From Solirubrobacterales bacterium (lineage in GTDB: Bacteria > Actinomycetota > Thermoleophilia > Solirubrobacterales > Solirubrobacteraceae): a stretch of DNA of 13,198 nucleotides. Positions within the stretch are counted from its first letter, which is position 1. Each line of letters starts with the position of its first letter. The position numbers were made by a program, and so were the translations under genes. The stretch is taken from assembly GCA_026392325.1 (NCBI GenBank), contig JAPLCH010000205.1, positions 25,574 to 38,771 on the forward strand. The letters are read 5' to 3'. Below the pieces are notes generated by a model that saw only the letters and a list, made by a program, of their open reading frames with translations, searched no databases and was not told where the DNA came from. Shown here in pieces: positions 1 through 12,000 of this stretch.

Positions 1-37
1 TCGCAGAGACACCAGTTGGCTTGCTGGGTGCAGCCAG
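1..37 (-). repeat. FN3 module D42, only the first strand in the window
   Basis: The twelve codons LAAPSKPTGVSA match the boundary and A strand of a further module, showing that the array continues beyond the low-coordinate edge. Confidence 0.85.
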
Positions 38-3000
38 AGGCCACACAGGCGATGAGATAGCTGAGGCTGCGCCGTGACCAGCAATGTTCGCCGCGACCAC
101 AGTGACCTGGTACGCGGTGCCACTCGTCAGGCCACTGAGCGTGCAAGATCTGCCCTCTCCATCGGTCTCACAGGTCTTATCGGTACTCGCGCCATCTACC
201 CAAGCGGTTGCCTTGTAGCCCGTGATCGCACCCCCACCGTCAGACGCTGGCGCAGTCCAACTTACGCTGAGAGAGCCATCGCCAGGCACCACTGCCACGC
301 CAGTCGGTTGGCCGGGCACGCCAGCCGGCGTGACCGCGCTCGAAGCATCAGAGTCGCTGCCATCACCAACGATGTTGGTCGCGACGACCGTGAACGTGTA
401 AGGGGTGCCGTTGGCCAGATCGTTGACCCTGCAAGACCTGCCAGCACCATCCGTGCTGCACGACTTGCCACCCGCCGACGCGGTAACTGTGTACCCCGTC
501 ACATCAGCTCCGTTTGCGCCGGCGGCAGACCACGAAACGCTCGCAGAGCCATTACCGCTCGTTGCTGAAACACCAGACGCCTTGCCAGGCAGCCCAGCTG
601 GCGTTACCTCGCTTGAGGCATCGGACACAGCACCAGACCCAAAAGCATTTGATGCAACGACCGTGAACGTGTACGGAGTGCCGTTCTCAAGGCCACTTAC
701 CGTGCACGACCGCGCAGCGCCGTCTGTCTCACATGTCTTCCCACCGGATGACGACGTCACCGTGTAGCCAGTGATCGCAGAGCCACCGTCAAAGTCTGGT
801 GCAGTCCACGACACACTCGCTGACCCATCACCACGCGTAGCCGAAACACTCGTCGGCTGGCCAACCAATGGCGCTTGGGCAAGCATCGGTGCCGACGCCT
901 CTGATGGCTCCCCGGCTCCAACAGTGTTTGCTGCACTCACCGTGAAGGTGTAGCTGTGGCCAACTGTCAGACCGCTGAACTCGAGCGGTCCGGAGCCGTC
1001 AGTTGACGAGAATGCAGCGTCAGCACTTGGATCGGTCTGGTCCTCGGCCATGGCACCGTAAAGGGTGATGTCGGAACCATTACTTGCCGGTGGAGTAAAC
1101 GAAACACTCGCGATCTGGCGATCACGGTCAAAGGCTCCAACGACATCGGCCGGCGTGCCTGGAACATCAGCCGGGACGACCGAATCCGCAACGGTGACGG
1201 GATCGGACTCGCCGTAGGCGTTCGTTGCCGTGATGGCGATCCTGTACGAATGGCCGTCGATGAGCCCAGTGACAGTGCACCCCGTTGCATAGACAGCTGC
1301 CGTGCAGCTAGGTGCTTGGTCAGCAAAAGTCGACTCGAAAGTGCGCATCATCATCCTGTTAGGGACTGGTTCGGTCGTATCTGTAGCCGTGACGGTGAAG
1401 CCGGTGAGCGGGCCGCCATTCATGAGGTTGACAGCAGCCATTGCCTTGACCGCAAACGAGACGGTCGCAGAACCGGGCCCAGCTTGCACTTCGGTATCGA
1501 GAGCACCAACCAAGTTTGGTGGACCAACCGGGCTGACAAAGAGATCAGTCGGCGACACACTGGGGCCGACAGCGCTGTTTGCAACAAGGCTGAGTCGGTA
1601 GCTGTGACCGTTTTTCATTCCGGCAGTGGTAAGCGGCGATGTTGCGCCGTTAATGACGACGTCAGGCAATCCAATAATCGATATGTCCTTGGCGGTCAAT
1701 CTGTAGCTGGTTACCGGCGTTCCGTTGGTGACCGATTCGTCAAAGCTCACTGACATCGCTTCGTCACCGGAGCTAACGACGATGTTGTCAGGCGCATTTG
1801 GCGGCGCCGCCACGCGCACTGGATCTGATGCTGGGGATGGCACCCCGGCACCGAAGATGCTTGAGAACGCAGTAACCGTGAATGAGTAGTCATGCCCGTT
1901 CACAAGGCCACTGACAGCGACAGGACTTATAAGGCTGCTCGACGATGGAACAACCGCTGTTGGGTCTGTCAGATCAGTCATCGTGACCATGTAGCTGAAC
2001 GGGTTGAGACCACTCGCTGCCGGCGCAGTGAAGGCAACGGACGCAGATTGGTCACCAGGAGTTACAACGACGTTCGTTGGCGCATCAGGCGCCTTGCCGG
2101 GGCTGAACAGCTCAGACTTTGCTAATGAAGAGTGGCTGACAACGCCTCTGCCACCAACGCCGTTAGCGCTTACCAAGACTTGATAGCTGTCGTTGTTGGT
2201 CAGGCCCGTGAGTACCACCGGGTCGGTGTCGTAAACGGTCACGCTATCGCCAAGATCTCCCGTTGTCATGTTGACCGCGGTCAACGTGTAGGAGTTGATA
2301 ACGGCGTTTCCGTTGAGGCTGGTCGGCGGACTGAAGCTCACCGAGGCTGACGCGTTACCAGGTGTTACTGAAAGATCGTTCGGCGCACTTGAAGCCCCGA
2401 CTGGCGTGACCGGCTCAGTCTCGGCGGTATGGCCATCCCCAAGTGAGTTGGTCGGAGTAAACGCGAACTTGTAGCTGTGTCCATTTTGAAGCCCGCCGAA
2501 GAACAGGGTCGTTACGTCACTGCCGTCAGCACCCTCGATTGGATACCAAGTAGTGACAACTGGATCGTTGCTTGGGTCCGTCTGATCAAGCGCACGGATC
2601 GTGACCTTTGTCGTGGGCGTCTGCGGGTAGTTGAGAACGCTGAATGACACGTGAACGCCATTGAGAACGTCGACAGCCGTAGCCACGGTCGCAAGCTCGG
2701 CGGCGTAGTCACCGACGACAGTCGCGTCCGTCGCCTCGGCATCGCCTCGGCCAACCGAGTTCTGTGCAGCTACTGAGAAGTAGTACTTCGTGTCCCTGTC
2801 GAGCCATTCACCCGATACAAGTGGTGTTGCTGACACTCTGAACGTCTTCGAAGTGCCGCTGAGCAAGCTCTGGTGAGCGTCCTCGCAGGTGTCGAACGTC
2901 TCAACCGTGCAGCCCTGCGTCTTGCTCGCAATCAACCAGTATCTGAGGACCGCGGGATTAGCGACCGCGGGCGGATCAAAGTTGACATGCACGAGATTTC

Positions 3001-6000
3001 CGTCGGGAACAACGGAAATCAACCTTGGCTTGGACGGCACCCCACCTGCGGTCACACGGGCAGATGGATCAGATTCAGCGCCAAACCCGGCAGCGTTGCG
3101 TGCCTTGACGGTGAAGGAATAGCTGTCCCCTGGTGTGAGCCCCGTGACTCTCGCCGTCCGTGGCGATGAGTCGGAGTAGTTCGAGTCGTAGTCAATCTCG
3201 GTGCTCTGGCCGCCGTTATCTGGGTTTGTTACGTCGGTGGCGGTAACCGTGTAAGCAGTTACAGGCGAGCCGGTGGCTGAACTCAGATCCGTGGGCTGAG
3301 TGAATGTCACATCCGCAGCGCTGTCAAGCGTGCGAGCGTTAAGTCCAGCAGTTGACGCGGTGACTTCCGACGGGCTGCCCGGGGTACCCCACGGGACGAC
3401 TAGCCGCTTGTCGGTCCCGAAGTAGGACTTAAGCCACCAGCCATCTGATGTGCCGAAATTAACGTCTCCAAGGTGCGAGTTCACTGTGCTTTCGGTGCTC
3501 CCGGCGCTATTGGTGGCCTTGAGCACAAGCGAGTACCAGCGGCCTGCCGTAAGACCTGGGACGGTCATCGGCGAGGACTTGCCGACCACTTCGATAGCAG
3601 CCGCGCTCGGGTTGGCGAGGTCACGCGCTGTAAGCATGTACTCAGTAATAACCGAGCCATTGTCAGATGGCGGCGTGAAGGTTGCGGTCGCCGAGCGGTA
3701 GCCAGCCTCCGCCGTGAACTCTGGCACCGAAGGCTTGCCAACTGGTGTTTGGAAGCCGGTTGATTGCGCAGAGACTGGCCCAACGCCTAGTGCGTTGATC
3801 GCCTGCACCCTGAACGTGTAGTGGTGTCCATTGGTCAGTCCACCAATCGGGTAGCCAGCACTCTGGAGCTCAGCCGATGCGCCGACGTCTGCTGTTCGAT
3901 CGTCGCCTTCTGCGTCACTCAAGTCGTGAGCGAGCAGCCTGTAGGCAGTGATCGGCAAGCCGTTAGCCGATGGAGCAGTGAAGAAGACACGAGCCGATCC
4001 GTTATCCGCTTCTGCTGTCACGTCGCTTGGCGCATCGGGGATCGCGGCTGGTGTAACCGGTGCTGAAGCAACCGACTCAGCACCTGCGCCCTTTGCGTTG
4101 ACTGCATGCACTCTGAACTGGTAGCTGTCGCCTTGGGTCAGGCCTGTGACCTTGAACGGCTCTTCCCATCGATCTGTGGTCTGGCCGCCGCGGGCTGGGT
4201 CGGTCAGGTCATGTGCAGTTACGACAAACCGCGAGATTGCTGAACCACCGTCGTCAATCGACCGATTGAAGGTGACAACCGCACTGTCGGCTCCAGCAAC
4301 CGCCGATACTTCATATGGAGCCTCAGGCACGCCGGCCAAGAGCGCCTCGGCCGCTGCGTAGGCCCATGTGCCCTTGAGCTCAGCACTCGAAACGGCACGG
4401 ACGCTAACTGAGTAGCCACTTCCGTTTGAGATGCCAAGGCGGGAGGCGCTCAAGGTGATACTTGCAGCCTCACCTGCGCCCGCATCACAGCTGCAGGCAG
4501 CGTCGCTCAGGCTCACGAAATAAGTACCGCTACCGAGCCAGTTGCTAGTTGAAACCTCATAGCCAACAATCGCTGCGCCACGCGTGGCTGGGACCTTGAA
4601 GTTGACGCTGAGCGTACGATAGCCACCGCTTGCCGTCAGCTCGCGCGGCGCATCTGGTCCGCCCGCGACCAAGGTGTCCGCTGACGGCTGTGACGCTTGG
4701 CTTGTACCGACTGCGTTGGTGGCTGTTACCCGGAATGTGTAGTGATGCCCGTTGGTAAGGGCACCGACGGTTACCACTGACGAAGCGCTTCCATCGACGG
4801 TTACTACGCGACTCTCAGCCGAGGGATCGGTCAGGTCGCTGGAGACAACCTGGAACGCAGTGATCTGCGAGCCGTTTGCGTTTGGACTTTCGATTGAGAC
4901 AGCCGCTGAGCGGTCGCCGCCTGTTACCGAACGGATCCCAGGTGCGTCCGGTACCGCTGGCGCCTTGACTGGAGTCGCCCCATCGCTTGCCTGCGATACA
5001 TCACCTTGTCCGTACCTGTTGGTTGCGACAACAGTGAAGGTGTAGTGGTGCCCGTTCGTAAGGCCGCTGAAGGTGACCGGGCTTGAGCTACCTTCTGCAG
5101 TGAAGTCTGGGCCCGCGGTGTCATTGGCTGTGACCGTGTACTTGGTTATCGCCGCGCCGTTTGAATCCGGTGAAGCAAACGAAACTCGTGCAGAGCCGTC
5201 TCCAGCGGCAGCGGTTGGCTGCTCGATCGGGTCGGGTGTGCCACCAAGAGTCAGCGGGTCGCTCGCAGCAGAAGCATCGCTCTCGCCGGCAGCGTTACTC
5301 GCATTCGCAGTGAACACGTACTCGTGTCCTTCTGTGAGATTGCGGAACTCAGTGCCACGCCAACCATCTGAGTCGAGGACGACCACCTGGTCCTCAATCG
5401 TTGGGTCAGTTGAATCGTGTGCCGTGACCCTGTAGGCCGTAATGGCGGATCCGTTGGCAGATGGTGCGCTGAAGTTGACCACCGCGGAACGCGACCAATA
5501 GGTTCTCTCCGCGCTGCTCTTGCTCTGCCTGTAAGCCTTGGGCTCAACCGTGACTGCGGTAGGTGCATCAGGCTCTCCGGATGGGCGGGCGTTTGCGTAG
5601 TCCGAACGGTCGCTCGCCCCGAACCCGTTAGTCGCCATAACGTCGAACGAATAGTCCTCGCCAGCTACAAGCCCAGTGACGGTGATCGGGCTTGACGTGC
5701 CGGTCACCACAAATGGCCCGCCTTCGCCCCAGGCAGTCACGGTATAGCTCTCGATTGCCGAGCCGTGGGTTGATGGTCCATCGAAGTAGACAACCGCCGA
5801 GCGCTTACCGGCGGCCACAGCTGGACGCGCGGGGGCGTCCGGAACGCCGCCGAGATTCACCGTGTTTGAGAGGTCAGAAGCCGCGCTCGCGCCAACCCTG
5901 TTGATCGCCTTAACGCTGAACTTGTAGTCGTCGCCCTCGATCAGGCCGGCGAACGTCGCACCCGACTCGTCTGTTGCCAGATCATTTCTGGAGCTGTCAA

Positions 6001-9000
6001 GGATGACCGTCTGACCACCGTTTGCAGGTGCAGTCAAGTCGTGGGCGGTGACCACGTACGAGAGAATGCTTGAGCCGTTCGCGCCTACTTCACCGAAGCT
6101 AACCCGGACAACCTTCTCCGTGTTGGATCGAATTCCGGCGGTCGCAGTTACACCTGTCGGTGTGGCGGGCGCATCTACCGCGGTCACCAGTGTTGAGCAC
6201 TGCGACCAATCCCCACGTCCGCGGCTGTTCGTGGCAGCAACCTGCCAGTTGTAGTAATCACCGTTGCGAAGGCCGGTGACCCTAACCGACCCTGGCTTGG
6301 TAGGTGTCGCAACAACGTTGTTATTTCCACATCCGCGAACGGTGTAAGAAGTTATTGGCGCACCATTGGACTGCGCTGCGTCGAATGAGATGACGGCAGC
6401 ACCAGCGCCCACTGTCACGGTCGGCTTGGCAGGGGCATCAGGTTTGTCGGCGAGATTCAGGGTTTGTGACTCATCTGAGGATGGGCCAGCTCCGATCGCA
6501 TTGAGCGCAACCACTGAGAAGGTGTAATCGTCGCCCACCACAAGGTCTGAGAAGTCAGCAACGGTCGCATAACGGCCGACGATTACCTTCTGGCCCCCGC
6601 GCGCCGAATCGGTTTGGTCATGCGCTGTGACCTCGTAGGAGGTGATCGTTGACCCACCATCGCTTTCAGGCGGACTGAACGAAACGCGCGCAACAGAACT
6701 GTCAACTGGGGAAACGTTCGCTGTGACGCTCGTCGCCGCACCTGGCTTGCCAAGCGGATAGGCATAGTCGGTGTCACCTGAAGCGGAGCTTGTACCGATT
6801 GCGTTGGTTGCCGACACCTTGAATGTGTAGCCATGCCAATAGCTGAGCCCCGAAACCCTGATCGGGCTTCCACTGCCTGTCACCGTCTGTGGGACATCAA
6901 TGCCTGTGCCATCGGTAGCCACGACGGTGTAGCTCGTGATCGGAGAACCGTTAGCTGCAGGAGCTGTAAATGCGACTTCAGCGGTGCGGTCACGCATGAT
7001 GATCGTCGGCTTGGCCGGGGTGTCAGGTTCAGTTGCAGTCGACACAGCTGTCGACTCGACCGAAACCGCGCCTTCACCGCGGGCGTTAGTCGCACGGATC
7101 GTGAACGAGTAGCTGTCCCCTTGCGTAAGACCACCGAGTCGAACCGTTGACGCGGTTCCGGCAACCGTCGCTTGTTGTCCACCATTGCCTGAATTTGTTA
7201 GGTCCTTCGCAGTGGCTGTGTAGCCAGTTACCTGCGAGCCGTTTGCGTCTGCTCCGGTGAAGTTGATCGTGACCGCGTCAGCTCCATCGGCCGTAACGAT
7301 CAGGTTTGACGGCGCGCCCGGCACGCCGTACGGAGTGACTGCTGCAGAGGCAGCTGACTGTGCGCCAGTGCCAAGTGCGTTTGTGGCAGAAACCTTGAAT
7401 GTGTAGCGATCGCCGTTGGCGAGGTTGTTGAATGTGACATCGCGCGAGGTTCCATCAATTTGCTGGCCACCGCGGGTCGCGTCAGTCAGGTCCTCTGCGA
7501 CGACCGTGTAGCCGGTGATCGCTGACCCGTTGTTGGCGGGCTGGCCAAACTCAACTCTTGCGGACTGATCACCCTCAGTGACAGTTAGATCGGTAACCAC
7601 AGCTGGGACGCCAGTCGGCTGAACTTCGTTGGACGCCGATGACGCCGACGAGTCCCCGATGGCGTTTGTTGCCACGACGCGGAACTTGTAGCTGTGGCTT
7701 GCGATCAGTCCAAGCACCGTGATCGGTGTGTCTGAACCGCTCGCCGTTTGCCCGCCAGCTTCTGGATCGGTGAGGTCTTGAGCAGTGACGGTGTAGGAGC
7801 TGACTGCAGCACCGTTTCCGCTAGGCGCGCTGAATGAGACAGCAGCCGATAGCTTGCCAGCCGTCGCCGTGACTGATTCTGGAGCATCTGGGACTGTCGC
7901 TGGGACTACGTCCTCGGCAGCCTCAGGTGAGTCCGGCCCAGTTCCCACAGCGCTTACTGCCTTGACGACGAAGCTGTAGCGGTCGCCATTGGCCAATCCG
8001 GAAATCGTGATTGGGCTAGCTGATCCGGTTGCGGTTTGACCGCCGCGGCCTGAGTTGGTTCGGTCAATCGCAGTAACGGAGTAGCTCGTGATTGGCGAGC
8101 CGTTGGTTGACGACGGTGGGGTGAACGCAACCGACGCTGAGCCATTGCCGCGTGTTGCTACAACCCCGCTCGGTGCAGCGGGAGCACCTGCCGGAGTTAC
8201 GGCGGGCGACTCACTAGAAGAGGCACCCAAACCTGCCGCGCTCACTGCCCGCACCTTGAACTTGTAGCTCACGCCGTTAGAGAGCCCTGTGAAGACGCAG
8301 CTGCGCGATGAGCCCGTAAGCGCAGGCGTCTTGCACGCGTCCGGAACTGGAACGGCTGGAGTCGAGCTAACCGAGTAGCCGCTGATTGCGAATGGGAAAT
8401 CAGGCTCCTCCCACGTCACTGTTGCTTGGCTGTCTCCCCGTGTTGCAGCGACGCCATTCGGAGCGCGCGGCACGGGCACTGGGGTGACCTCATTTGACTC
8501 GGCTGAAGCGCTCCCGTTAAGCCCCGCACTGTTGACTGCGGCGACGGTGAACTTGTAGCGGGAACCGTAGGTGAGGCCTGTCACCTTCACGGGGATTGTC
8601 GTCCCTTCCGCACCGCTGGACGCCTCAGCGTTATCGAGATTGATTGCCGTGACCACGTATCGGGCAACTGCCGTTCCACCGTCTGAACTTGGCGGCTTGA
8701 AGCTGACTGCCGCGGTGTTTGCATCCGCCCCAATGCCCAAGGTTGCCGTCACATCAGTGACAGCCGCTGGCGCAGCTGCCGGGACGATCACGGCAGACTG
8801 GTTCGAAGGCCCGCTGCTTCCGACCGCATTGCTGGCCACGACTATGAAGCTGTAGCGGTCGCCATTAGTGAGCCCCGTCAGCTCAACGGCAGTGGCATCG
8901 GTAGTAGCCGTTTGGCCGCCGGCACTTGGGTTCGTCAGATCATTTGCCGTGACGGTGTAACGACCTTGAGTTGGGACGCCCGGAGTTCCATTCCAAGTGA

Positions 9001-12000
9001 CGCTGATCCCATTGTCCGTTCTGGCAATGCCGCTGATTGAGGGGCGGCCAGGCAATGTGCCTGGGATCATCTGCTGCGAAGCAGCAGATTCAGATCCTGT
9101 ACCAACCGAATTACGCGCTGCAACGGTGAAGGTGTAGCGATGCCCTGGCTCCAGAGCGCTGACGGTGACCGGGTTGTCGCCTGACCACTCGGTCCTCGGT
9201 GAGCCGCCAGCCGTCAGGTCGTTGATCGTTACCCGGTAGTCGCTGACGGCTACATTTCCGTTTGGCTCTGGGACAGTGAAGCTGACCGATGCAGAACGCA
9301 CGCTAGGCACAGCTACGACGTTGGTTGGAGCGAGCGGTGGGGCGTTTGGAGTTACCGCTTGGGACTCTGAGGACGGACCGCTCGGGCCAAATGAGTTGAC
9401 TGCTGCGACCTTGAACTTGTAGGAATCACCGTTGGCCAAGCCGCTGAAGACACAGCTCATCCGTCCGTATGAGTCGGTCAGCGGCGTCGAGCAGACGCCC
9501 CCAGGAACAGCAGGCGACGAGCTCACTCGGTAGTCGCTGATGAGCAGGCCGCGAACGTTGACTGGAGGCAGCCACGAAACGGTCACAGCGCGGTCGCCTC
9601 GCGTGGCGCCAACACCAGTTGGAGCATCCGGTTCCCCGTATGGGGTAACAGCATCGGTCGCAGTCGACCAATCGCTGAAATCGAGAGCGTTGCTCGCCTT
9701 CACTTGGAACCTGTATGTGCGGCCATTCTCAAGACCAGAAACGACACAGGAGAGAGCACCTGTCGTCTCACAGCCTTCTAGTCCGCTGTTGGAATCCCTG
9801 ACTGTGTACTTGCTGATATCGCGACCGTTGGGCTCGGCATTCACGAACGAGACCGTTGCCGACGAGTTCCCCGCAGTCGCAGTGACTGTGGCGGGCGCCC
9901 CTGGACGACCGTAAGGCACAACCTCGGCCGACGGGTTGGACCTAGAACTCGTGCCAGCAGCATTTGTTGCCTTTACGACGAACTTGTAGGAACGTCCGTT
10001 GGTAAGGCCTGTTACCCAAACGCCTGAATGATCAGCCGCGGTGTCGAAATCCTGATTGCTGTTGGTGGCAGTGACGGTGTAGCCGGTGATCCTCGAGCCA
10101 CCGTCCGCCACGTCAGTCCACTCGACGAAGGCCTTGCCAGAATCCGCGCGCCCCGTGACCGCGGTCGGAGCATCCGGCTTGGTCAACGGCGTCACAGAAT
10201 CTGATGAAGCTGACTCAATCCCTGTATCTACCGCGTTGGTCGCGGTCACTTCGAATCTGTACGGCTGGCCATTGATCAAGCCCGGCACGGTTATCGGGCT
10301 TGACTTTCCACTCACGGTCGCGACAAGGCCGCCGTCGCCTGTTGCCGCGTAAGCCTTAACGGTGTACTTGGTGATTGCTGCAGCACCGTCGAATGGGGCC
10401 GCAAAGGCAACAGACGCGGACCTGTCCCTAGGTGTCACGACGACGCTTGTAGGCTGGCGGGGAGCAGCCTGGACCAGCACCGGCCTCAAGCTCCGGGACA
10501 GGAAGGTAGGAATGCCGATGGTGACCGGGTCACTCCAACCAAGCTCACTATGTGTTCTCACGACGAACTGGTAGCTGTGGCCAACGACCAATCCGTCATT
10601 GGCTGTGGAAAAGTCCTCGTTGCCCCCCGAAAGTCCCTGCGTGCTGATCTTGATCACAGGGTGTTCTGCAGAGTTCGGGTCATCAAGGTCGGTGGCAGTC
10701 ACCTTCTGCTGGTTAATCTGGTTGCCGCCGTCATCACCCGGGGTCCAATTGACAGAAACAGTTGTGTAGTCGTGAGCCTTGTCGTAGCTGCTTGCTGCTG
10801 AAAGTGAGTTGCTGACGAATAGCCCCCCGCCCATTGAGCGACTACCTGCGACCGCTTCAGGTCGTTTACCGGGCTTCGCTCTTACGTCTTCACTGGCGAC
10901 ACTTGTCCCGACACCATTTGTCGCAGTTACTGCCAATTGCACTTGGCCGCCGTTTTCAATCCCCGTAAGGACAATCGGTGACCCTGTTCCCTCGGCATGG
11001 ACACTTGAAACCCTGCCATCGCGAGACCACTTTGAACCGTCAACCGAGTACTTGGCGATCGGCGAGCCGCCGTTAAGTGGCGCATCGAACTTCACGGTGA
11101 CGCGGCCATCACCCGGAGTTGCCTCAACACCATCGACCTTGTCCGGTACATCAGCAGGAACCGTCACGGGTGATGTAGGCGCAGACACCGCGTCGGGCTT
11201 GCCAGGCCGGTGCGTCGTAACGGTAAACGCGTATCTATCTCCACCTTGGAGGTTGTCGATGCCGTTCCATGGCCTGCTGTAAGGGCGGCCGAACAGATCG
11301 GCTTCGCCGTCAAGCACCCATCGTGCGCGCGTCAAAAGCGAACCGGACCAGCTGCCGTAGTGGTCCCAGCCAGACGGCAGGGCGAGTGGGTGGCTCCACG
11401 TTTCAGCTTCTGCCGTCTGCCCGCCCTTTGAGGGATGGTCAAGATTGGTTGCGGTGATCGTGTAAGTCGAGACCGATCCGCGATCGACCGACGGAGCAAC
11501 CCAACGCAAAGCGGCTCCCGAGCGGGTCCTCCGGTCTACGGGGCAGTCCTCGCTCGAATGTCGCTGACACGAACCGTGGTTAATTGAACTGGTCACGGTT
11601 GCCGGGGTCATATCGACCGTCAAGCCTGTCGCAGTGAGAGTTTCGCCTCCTGTGAAGGAAGTTGGCGAAGTTGGGGTTGATTCATCGCTTTCAGTGAAGT
11701 CCGCCCCGTTCTTGGACCGAGCAACTACAACAAAGCTGTAGTCGTGCCCATTCACAAGGCCATCCACCGTAATTGGGCTTGTCGCGCCGGAGACAACCTT
11801 GGCCCCTTGGTGTGGATCGTCGGCATCCAAGTCAAGTGCCGTGACTGTGTAGTCAGTGATTGGCATTCCGCGGTCAACCGATGGCGTGAAGCTGACGGTG
11901 GCCGATGTTGATGTCTGACCATCAACCTTTACATCTGTCGGGACGGTCGGCTTCTGCGGAGCGGTACCGGTGGTCGTGAAGGTCGGACCGATATGTGTCG

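Noticed and set aside
405..767. Plus-strand frame whose translation itself looks repetitive
   Set aside because: The repetition is the mirror of the FN3 modules D39 and D40 on the other strand; no independent evidence for a gene.
1346..1354. Three consecutive ATG codons as an internal translation start
   Set aside because: They lie in the middle of the C-E loop of D37. The only purine-rich motif, AGG, abuts the first ATG without a usable spacer.
1250..1753. Plus-strand open frame of 167 codons
   Set aside because: It is antisense to D36 and D37, has no recognisable domain, and its composition (Arg, Ser, His-rich) is what an antisense frame of this gene would give.
9070..9088. Hairpin as transcription terminator
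   Set aside because: No T-tract follows on either strand and the reading frame runs through it.
827..9601. RGD tripeptides in the A-B turns of D10, D14 and D39 as integrin-like motifs
   Set aside because: The A-B turn consensus here is AT-x-GD-x-S, so RGD arises simply when x is Arg; D15 has RGN at the same place. The position differs from the F-G loop used in fibronectin.
10809..11282. Plus-strand frame of 157 codons
   Set aside because: It lies opposite D4-D6, where the minus-strand frame carries clear FN3 strands, and no ribosome binding site or domain supports it.
11159..11644. Possible frameshift in the overlong D4
   Set aside because: The frame is identical before, between and after the insertions, with FN3 strands on each side, so these are in-frame insertions.
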